From Pectinophora gossypiella (taxonomy: Eukaryota > Arthropoda > Insecta > Lepidoptera > Gelechiidae): DNA of 64,000 nt. Below the pieces are notes generated by a model that saw only the letters and a program-made list of their open reading frames with translations, was not told where the DNA came from and did not search any database. A program made the position numbers and the translations under genes. Where the stretch lies: NCBI RefSeq assembly GCF_024362695.1, contig NC_065424.1, positions 2,888,786 through 2,952,785 of the forward strand, in the 5' to 3' direction. Below, piece by piece: positions 56,387-64,000 of the stretch; positions within the stretch are counted from its first letter, which is position 1; every line of letters starts with the position of its first letter.

Positions 56387-56706
56387 ACCAAAGATTATGA
56401 TATAGATAGACCACTTAAGAATCAAGATTTCATCAATGTACATTTTCCAGAAAACATTCCTCAGTTAATTTAAGAATAGTAGTAGTATAATTGACTAGAT
56501 AGATGCTTATCGTATATTGACTTTGGAAGAGAAAAAATATGATATTGAACGATTTTGATACTGGTGACATCTGTTTGATAGTAGATGAAATACGATGGCT
56601 GTGTTAGATAAGTTACGTTAAATAATAATTTCTAAGTGAATAAGATTTAGGTCAAATTAATGTATATTTTAAACTATATGATAAATTATAATACTCTTAA
56701 AATCAA

Positions 56707-56712
56707 AATAAA
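56707..56712 (+). terminator. PEPCK polyadenylation signal
   Basis: AATAAA about 320 bp after the stop, followed by a T-rich stretch. The convergent DSCC1 gene has its own AATAAA on the other strand at about 56733-56738, so the two 3' ends meet or overlap slightly. Confidence 0.65.
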
Positions 56713-56732
56713 ATCAATTTCACATTATATTT

Positions 56733-56738
56733 GTCTTT
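56733..56738 (-). terminator. DSCC1 polyadenylation signal
   Basis: Minus-strand AATAAA about 100 bp after the DSCC1 stop codon. Confidence 0.55.
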
Positions 56739-56840
56739 TATTAGCCATAACAGATACAACAAAATTATACTGAAGAAATGTATGCTTACTTGGTATTATA
56801 CACAATGAGAAAGAGGTGGAATAGTTTAATCTTCAAATTA

Positions 56841-58457
56841 TCACTTCATATGTTTGGCAGAGAAAACCCTGACACCATCTTGAGTCGACGCTCTTGCATA
56901 TTTAGTTAGCAGAGCGTTCACGTTAAGCTTTTCAGTTGCGTAGCATCTGTAAGAAGCAGAAGAAACCAGGTTTTTTTTTTTATTGTATAACCCGGCTGAA
57001 TAAAACAACCGGTGTGATGCTATCTGAAGTACTTACTCAATGTATGGTGATATCTGATCCACTGTCCACTTGGGTTTCGTCTGGAATAGAACCCTGAATC
57101 GCTCATTGATGTCTTCAGGGAGATCGCTTTCCGAAAATCCCCAAATCACTTGCGGTGTCGTTGATTTATCAATCAAAGCTATCCCTGACAAGAGAGATTC
57201 CTAAAAAACACGTATTATTTAGATTACACTTTTATACATTTCTCGTAAATTACCAACAATCAGATGTTTTTAAACTTACATCAGTGACCATTCCATCAGG
57301 GACAGAATCCCTCCAAGCCTGCAAAAATTCGGCTAGATTGAATTTTCCAGCACTCTTTAATAATACCCTCGCCAAAAATTTACAAACTTTATCTTGGTCG
57401 TACTTGTAATACTGCACTTCATCTTCCATTATAGTTTCTATAGTGTAAAATCTAAACATAGCTTCTAGTATCGACATTGGCACCAGTTCTTTTAAACTAT
57501 CAAGTGTAACTTCTTTTGAGATTTTATCCAAAGGCCAAGAGTTTTCATCTATCAGATCCAACATGTAAGACAAAACTCGGAACTCGTAATCGAACTCTAA
57601 GAGGCGATAGTATCCATCAATTTTTATCGCCTGAATCCTTTGTAACTCCTGGTCAATCTCAGCCCTAGATGCTTGAATATGATCAGAAATGGCCTCATAA
57701 GATAATAATTTTGATTTATCAATTGCGTATTCAAGTTCAGAACCCTGATATCTGGTAGGTTCCAAGATTTTTTGCAATTTAGATAAGCGTGGTTTGCAAG
57801 GCTTCAGTTCATAATAAGTGAAGAATGTATTGACAATGTCTTTGTGTTCAATTTTCCTTGGGACTTTCGCGCCTTCGTCAGACTCTGTAGACTTATTAAG
57901 ACTTGTGTTGGATTTATCGAAAGAGTTATCGGAGTCACATTCCATGGAATTATTGGCAATAGTTTCATCGAGACCGGTTGAAGCCGCAAACATCAAGTCT
58001 GATACAAGAAGAAGACTGTTAGAAGTCTCTGCTTCTTTAACATCGTATGTTTTGTTATCTGTACACAAGACTACGTTTTCCTCGGGATCGCCTATAAAAA
58101 TAAACAATACTTAATACTATATTATAAATTCAATTCCAACATTTGCAACTTTTATATGTACACTTAAATCCCATGAATCCTGAACCTTGTACCTCGAAGT
58201 TCACTCTGTATAAAACTGAACCGTACTCAAGACATTTATTCAGATGACTCACCTTTGAAGTGTAACTTATTTCCCGCTTCAATATGTTTCAAAAGATTGT
58301 CATCCAGCAACATGAGTTTCAAGTTGTCATTATGTTGATTAGGGTCCGGAAACCGTAGAATCTGAGTGATTTCAGTCAACTCAGACTCGTGGAGCTTCGC
58401 TGTCTTGATTATCTTCCTTACATCTTCAGAAGTTCTTACCTCCCTGTAAAAAAACAT
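56841..58457 (-). CDS. Dscc1: DSCC1 (DCC1), CTF18-RFC subunit
   Basis: DCC1 joins CTF18 and CTF8 to make the alternative clamp loader that loads PCNA and supports sister chromatid cohesion. Minus-strand exons are 58457-58253, 58091-57280, 57200-57037 and 56946-56841, with GT-AG junctions. They total 1287 nt, or 428 residues, slightly longer than vertebrate DSCC1. Family wording is clear: DNKTYDVKEAETSNSLLL, then LKPCKPRLSKLQKILEP, IKIDGYYRLLEFDYEFRVLS, KFNLAEFLQAWRDSVPDGM, LPEDINERFRVLFQTKPKW and LLTKYARASTQDGVRVFS. The last part is the winged-helix region. An acidic, low-complexity insert (about residues 100-140) accounts for the extra length. The start is uncertain: ATG 58457 gives MFFYREVRTSED, but TTTTTTTACAG just after it looks like a splice acceptor, so a short upstream coding exon remains possible. 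Confidence 0.93.
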
Positions 58458-58752
58458 ATTAGCATTAGGATAATTTTATTATTCAAATGTGGCTGCAAGT
58501 TGTCTTTAGATTACTTCTCTCTGCACAACTCATTCTGAATGGCGGGCGTCTATTTATGTTCATCTATTATTTATAAGGGTAATTTGATTTCTTATATTGG
58601 CAACACTATCGAATGGTCTATGGTTGAAAATTTATAGTCTATCCGCCTTTTTGACATTGACATTTGTTCGACTTCGATTCCGTGAAAATTCTCGTGATTT
58701 TCGGATCACGATTTATTAGTTTTAGAATTAGTTTATAGTGAGCAAACCGAAA
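58458..58752. promoter_or_regulatory. Shared divergent promoter of DSCC1 and TIM23
   Basis: Only 295 bp separate the two start codons, which point away from each other. There is no TATA box at either side, as usual for housekeeping genes. No repeat has inserted here. Confidence 0.7.
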
Positions 58753-60438
58753 ATGTCTATATTTGGCGAAATGCTTCCGATAAATAAGCCTGAGGAGAAG
58801 TCGAACCAGGCTTCGGGGTCGAGCCTTTCGCCTTATCTGAACTTCGATCCTCACTACATCCCTAAGATGCAGCCAGAGTTCCTGTACCCTGATGACAGTC
58901 ACATGGCCACCACTGCACGGAGGTCTAACGTAGCTCTCCCCATCATCGGAATGTCTTTCATGACCGGCTCAGGTATAGCGTCATAAAGCCAACGTTTATT
59001 GCGTTCTAACCTCAAAATAGCCGATGTTTTTACATAACAGCCAGTAGTTATTGCTCATATATGAATGCCGTTATTTGTCCACCATAATTTGATTAAGGTC
59101 CTGTTTATTATCATAAAAAAATATATACAAAATAGAAATTCACATTAAAACATGTAACAAACATCAAAATCAAGTACACAAAGCGGGCTTTTCTTTAGTT
59201 TGTTATTGTTTTGAGTTTTTTGGTACCTACAATGTTTGTTATTGTAATTTACAGGTCTTGGTGGTATGGCTGGTTTTTACAAAGGCCTAAGAGCAACAAC
59301 CCTAGCAGGTCAGACTGGCAAAGTACGGCGGACTCAAGTTGTCAACTATATCATGAAACAAGGCAAGTTACTTATTTCTTCTTTTTTATTTTTTTGTTTT
59401 TTCATGACATTTGTTCTATTTAAATTGGTAATACATAAACAGCCCATACATGTCCCACAACTAGGGACAGGGTTCCCCTCAATCAACCGAAGGGGGTATT
59501 ATACAGCTGAGTTGGCCAATCCAAATCAATACTTTCATTTGGCACTTATAGCAAATCTAAGTGTGATTTTTATTTAATTTTACCAAGAAAAAAACAGATA
59601 CCCTCAAAACAATTTCTCAATATTACATTAATAGGCTAGTTTCCAACTAGTCAAATCAGTTACTTTTTACTAAACGTCAAAACACGAAATTACTATGGAA
59701 TTTGTATGAAAAAGCACTCTGTGACGTCATAGAAAAACGTGACAAAATGTCGGATTTATTATTACGTTTTTCTTGATTAAAATTCATAAATAAGTTTAAT
59801 AGAAAAAAGAAAATGTTTTTCGTTAGTTTTAGATGTGTCTTTATTTAGTAATCAGAATTTCATAATTTATCTTGAACCTAGTACACGACCCAATTGCATT
59901 CAATTTAATGCTTTCACATGTTTCTATACAGTATAATGTTATTTGTCAAATAGTTACTTGGTTCAGAGCAAGAACCAATACTGCTAGGTCTGCATTTGAT
60001 TATCTTTTGGTAACAAAGATAAGATCAGACATATGAAATATTAAACAAACTGGAACTCAAACTAAGCAGTTTGAGTTCAAATTTGCAATTTGACTTTGCA
60101 AGCGCAAACAAACTGTGTCCTTTTCTTCATCCATTAGTTAAGGTAGTCCTAATTTGATTTATTAATTTTCCCTTTCAGGCACATCAACCGGTTGCACCCT
60201 GGGCATCATCGCATCCTTCTACTCATGCATCGCTCTCGGCGTGACCTGGGTACGCGACAAAGAAGACACCGGCAACACCTTCATTGCTGCAGCTACCACC
60301 GGCATGATCTACAAGAGCACTTCAGGACTCAGATCCATGGGCCTCGGAGCGGCTGTGGGTCTAACCTTAGCAGGCATCTACACACTCATCACCGACAACG
60401 ACAATATATGGAGCAAAGCACGATATAACAGACTCTGA
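58753..60438 (+). CDS. Tim23: TIM23, mitochondrial inner membrane translocase
   Basis: It forms the presequence channel of the inner membrane with TIM17 and recruits the TIM44/HSP70 motor. Three exons, 58753-58972, 59255-59362 and 60179-60438, total 588 nt, or 195 residues, the usual size. Residues 1-65 are the hydrophilic intermembrane-space domain, with SPYLNFDPHYIPKMQPEFLY. Then come membrane segments of the Tim17/22/23 type, with glycine-rich GMSFMTGSGLGGMAGFYKGL, GCTLGIIASFYSCIALG, GNTFIAAATTGMIYKS and SMGLGAAVGLTLAGIYTL. The first intron is GT-AG. The second must use a GC donor, AAACAAG|GCAAGT at 59363, because the protein requires CAA G + GC ACA. No GT donor nearby keeps the frame. Confidence 0.97.
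59432..59895. mobile_element. TIM23 intron 2: SINE-B piece and complete M4
   Basis: A minus-strand SINE-B tail fragment (59432-59500, GGTTCCCCTCAATCAACCG) and M4 (59632-59895, ATAGGCTAGTTTCCAACTAG to TTTATCTTGAACCTAG). This M4 is the most complete copy. Confidence 0.8.
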
Positions 60439-60668
60439 TCCATTTCCGCCTGTTAGTTTTATGTAAATAGACTGTTATTTTAGTTTTTACGTTATGCAAT
60501 CAGCACCAAAGCATCTGCCATATGGAACTTACTCATGCCATGTTCTGTATGTTAGACATGTGTAATTGCTCAATATGAGGGTGAGATTCCATTGAAGTTC
60601 TTTTATATCTTGTTTTTAAATATAAATTGTTTTATCATGTCCCCTCACAGCGATAGAAATTCATAATT

Positions 60669-60674
60669 AATAAA
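60669..60674 (+). terminator. TIM23 polyadenylation signal
   Basis: AATAAA about 230 bp after the stop. Confidence 0.55.
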
Positions 60675-60689
60675 AAATTTAAGAAATGT

Positions 60690-62713
60690 TTATACTTCAA
60701 TAGAATTTCATCCTGTCCCTGTCTTGATTTATCCCCATGTCGAAACAGGAGCAGCGTTATACTCGTACATAAGCCGAAATAAAAAATTGTTTGAAAAATT
60801 AAAACATTTATTTTATTTTCATACAATGTTAACTAATGCATTGTCTTTGTACAATTATATAACTATATGTGGCGATGACACGATGGGACGTTACGATATA
60901 GTGGAGGCAATCATTGAGCAAGCAAAAAAACCAATCATAATAAAATGTCACTCTATCTTCTATGTATAAAAAAAAATTGATTGATCTCTATCACCTGTGT
61001 AACAATGACAAATATTGAGCATCTGGGATTCTGTGATGTATGCCTACACTCTGCAGGATCCCACGCCCTAGAATGACGTGAGAATGTAATGCGATATAGT
61101 TCCAATTTGATAGACCCACGACGACTATCACGACTCGGTTCGGACGTGTGACCCCAAAGACAGAAAAAAAAAACAGAGAAAAGAGAGAGTGAGTGTAATT
61201 AATCTCCGGATTCAGTCTTCGTATGACGAAACCTTTATTTTTAGCGTCGCTATGCGATTCGTCAAAAGCGACGTCAGTTGGTGAAAATATTCCGGCAGCA
61301 TGTACCACATTTCCATGATACATACACTTCTCTAGGGCAGCACGGCTCCGCTGAGTCTAGGCATGCTACTATTTTTGCTACATAATGTAGTCAAACAATC
61401 AGACAATGACTACACATTTTAATTACACGCTAACATGAATGCCAATATTATATCTACATTATTTATTATGGAATATAATTTGGAACATTTTTGGCACCAA
61501 ATAGTTTTTAAATAATCTGATGTATGCTTGTTATACAGTTCTCAAGAAAATAGTTGTTATTCTCATGAGTTACAAGCAGACTGCTCTAAAAGCCTCAGGA
61601 TATTTGTATTTTAAAAATATATTGCACAGAAGAAAAAATCGATATGTATTCAACTTTTAAGTTACTTTCCATACACAATAATTCGATCTATTTAATGCCC
61701 ATAATCCTATCTACAACATTAATTACAAAATATAGCATTTTGAGACGTTACAGTTTAAAACATTATGGAGGGATCTTTAAAATAATTACACAAAGATACT
61801 GTATCAATGAGATTCTCTAATCTAACATTTACAATACTAATACTTAAGATTACATCATGGTAGAAAAAGAGAAATATAAAACTTGTTTAGGTCAGTTTGT
61901 TTGGCGCCGACACTCGCGCGATTATTTCTGGTATGTATAATGGCGTTAGCGTCCCTCGAATGGAACTTCTTTACTGATCATTCAAGCGGGGCCGCCTGCT
62001 ACTATCAGCAGCTGATCTTAGTTGTTCAAATAACGATCAACCACTGTTCTTCTGGTCAACTAAACAAGATCCTCACCATGCGGCAGGAGTAACATCTTTA
62101 TCTACCATAATTAAATACAATATACACAAAATTATGTACAAATATTCTGGTACAAATTGGCTAACAGGTTGGCTAGATAACAGTAACTGTTGGTGTTTGT
62201 ATTTTTTTTTTGACGCCAGATGTCGCTTGGTAGGCGCCTGATCTAATGTCAGATGAACAGGGTTTTCACGAAAATTAATTCCGCCACTAGTAGGCGCCAC
62301 TTTGTCTCAACAATACATGCTGAATAAACATGACGTCATTTCAGAAAATTATCATTGGCATGCAACATTTTCACATAATACCATTTGTTTAGACCATCAA
62401 ACCATTACGTAATATTTGTTACATATTTTTAAGCCTGGATAACATGTAATACCATAATTATTATAGATTTCATTCCTATCTAAAATATCTCTGAAGGATG
62501 TTAACTTCCTACTTGAAGTCAGTATGCAATAAAATGTCTGTAGTAAAATACCTATAGTATTATATACATCTAAATACAACAAACCGATATTAAAGGAATA
62601 AGCAGGAAATTGTTGAGATTTACTGCTGAGTCTGGCTTTTATCTACCCACATTTTGAGGAAGTTTGTGGCTTCCTGTGTCTGTCAAGCTATTAATATTAA
62701 GAATAAATACTGT
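60690..62713. other. No recognised gene; possible 3' UTR of a minus-strand gene
   Basis: The plus strand has TTTATTTTATTTTC at about 60808-60821, that is AATAAA-type signals on the minus strand, followed leftward-to-rightward by 1.5 kb of low-repeat AT-rich sequence. That pattern is typical of a long 3' UTR read on the minus strand. The frames at 60991-61323 and 61883-62300 show no domain. Words near 62210-62300 (GGCGCCTACTAGTGGCGG on the minus strand) look repeat-derived. Confidence 0.35.
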
Positions 62714-63020
62714 TGGTGCTGATTCCTGTAGACACCATCTAATTTTATTTTGAGTTATACCTGTCATTATCTTATTCGCTGAAAAGGCAAGGGACGGGTA
62801 ATCGACGGGCATAAAATTTATGGAACACACATTAATTTTAGGCAGGAATTTAAAAAAAACCCTCCCAAAATTATAATGTTGGCCAATAACCTGGCAGAAT
62901 GAGATGCCTATTTTATTTGCCTTGGTTATTCATTTATTTTAAAATTAACAGTTGTCAATCATGCGTCCCTTTCCTTTTCGGCGGATAAGAAAATGATGGG
63001 TACAACTTAAAATAAAATTA
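62714..63020. mobile_element. MITE M1, right outer end lost
   Basis: GATTCCTGTAGACACCATC to TTTTCGGCGGATAAGAAAAT and CTTAAAATAAAATTA. The final TCTGCAGGAATC is missing. Confidence 0.8.
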
Positions 63021-63600
63021 AAAAACAGGTGTATACATTTTTTTATTGAATTCTAATATTATATGAATGAAAATAATTCACCCAAATATTTCTTCTTGTA
63101 ACTTAAGTTTGCATATGGATAAAGAGATAGTTGCTCATAGTAATTTTCTTCTGATATTAATAGAAAGCTATTCAGAAGTTTGTCCCAAAATCTCACCAGT
63201 AAATCTACTTTTATGGCATATACATCCAATCTTGACCTCTTTAGTCTCCCTGATAATTACACTTTTAGTTTAAAAAAATAACCTTGACTATAATAACATT
63301 TTAAATTGAAATATTATGCTCCATTACAAACAGAATATTGTACATTGAATAATTAGTTATGGTTACTTTCATAATTGGTTTCAACATGTGGCCAAATATA
63401 CAAGTATTAGCATGATAATGAACTCTGTTAACAGTAGTTATTTTGAATGGCATAATAATATGTTACAGATAAGATAAAGTACAGTTCAAAGTATGTTAAA
63501 GCAAATACATTTGAAATTGCCTGTAAGATAACATAAATGAAACTAAAGGATTATAATATTAAAAATAGCCCGATATATTGATTGATGTGCAGGTCATCCA
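63021..63600. other. Gene-free AT-rich stretch
   Basis: One plus-strand open frame (63067-63273) has no recognisable domain. I see nothing to support a gene. Confidence 0.4.
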
Positions 63601-63605
63601 CATCA

Positions 63606-63850
63606 CTAATTTAAGAGCCACACTCTTGTTGGTGTAGTATTCTCCAAGCTACTTTTTTAAGGAAAACTAAAGCAGTGGCTTCCCTCTTGCCTTCCGCCCC
63701 GCAGTACTCTGTCTGATGCAAGTGGGATGGCGCCTGGAGTAGTCTATTTCAAAGCCGTACTAGAACACCCATCCTCCGTTATTCAGAGGCGGAGGCCTCT
63801 GAATAGTACAGACAGTTTACTGCTGCCCTCTGTCAGGTTACAGGATGTGT
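63606..63850. repeat. Unclassified repeat G
   Basis: AAGAGCCACACTCTTG and TATTCTCCAAGCTAC recur in short form at 22812-22860. A 10-bp-arm hairpin, TATTCAGAGG and CCTCTGAATA (63780-63789, 63796-63805), lies inside. GC content is high compared with its surroundings. Confidence 0.5.
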
Positions 63851-64000
63851 AGGTATTTAAGAGAATTTTTGAATTCCTTTAAATAAGTAAATTTCTATTC
63901 AATGAATTTATCTTTGGAGGCCATGAATTTCACACTATCACAACTTATGTAATAGATAAAAGACAATGCACAAGTGGAAAATTTCCTTTTCAACAGAAAA
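63851..64000. other. Right edge, no feature
   Basis: Nothing recognised in the last 150 bp. Confidence 0.4.

Noticed and set aside
60991..62300. Minus-strand frames that might be exons of a gene right of TIM23
   Set aside because: None has a domain, consistent phase or splice sites. The region looks more like untranslated sequence.

Overview
The window is nuclear DNA from an insect, almost certainly a moth or butterfly (Lepidoptera). It is AT-rich, with GC-rich exons in GT-AG introns. It encodes a neuropeptide core, QITFSRDWSG, known to me as the lepidopteran form of adipokinetic hormone/corazonin-related peptide (ACP). It is also packed with tRNA-headed SINEs, palindromic MITEs and 5'-truncated LINEs. 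I see no bacterial, organellar or viral genes, no true tRNA or rRNA gene and no CRISPR array. The species cannot be named from the sequence alone.

Five protein genes are supported. (1) 454-5256, +: the last seven exons of anillin (scraps), a cytokinesis scaffold cut off by the left window edge. (2) 15231-11388, -: a complete three-exon ACP neuropeptide gene with a TATA box. Its start codon lies in an exon with only 17 coding bases. (3) 46924-56386, +: the complete 13-exon GTP-dependent phosphoenolpyruvate carboxykinase (PEPCK), with its own CRE-like/CCAAT/TATA promoter. (4) 58457-56841, -: DSCC1 (DCC1), a subunit of the CTF18-RFC clamp loader, convergent with PEPCK. (5) 58753-60438, +: TIM23, the mitochondrial presequence translocase channel, divergent from DSCC1 across about 300 bp and carrying a GC-AG intron.

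Between ACP and PEPCK lies a roughly 31 kb gene desert (15.3-46.6 kb) that is mostly transposable elements. Two pieces of it look like spliced leader exons on the + strand: a TATA-driven noncoding exon ending in a perfect donor (about 23443-23555), and an exon with a start codon encoding MVFFLTRFTKK (31456-31525). The second has the same splice phase as PEPCK exon 1 and joins PEPCK exon 2 in frame. The joined N-terminus is basic and free of acidic residues, like a mitochondrial presequence. I propose that one PEPCK gene may make cytosolic and mitochondrial forms from alternative promoters. This is the main hypothesis of the report and it is inference.

Repeats are named here by local letters. 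SINE-A and SINE-B are tRNA-headed. SINE-C appears to be a tRNA/5S rRNA composite. All three share a central block containing CCGTGCTTCGGAAGGCACG, and one copy is an A/B recombinant. M1 to M4, M6 and M7 are recurrent MITE-like families, many nested in one another. There is also a 628-bp PIF/Harbinger derivative with perfect ends and a remnant of transposase coding sequence. Several copies have clear target-site duplications. The right end (60.7-64 kb) has no recognisable coding exon and may hold the 3' UTR of a minus-strand gene beyond the window.
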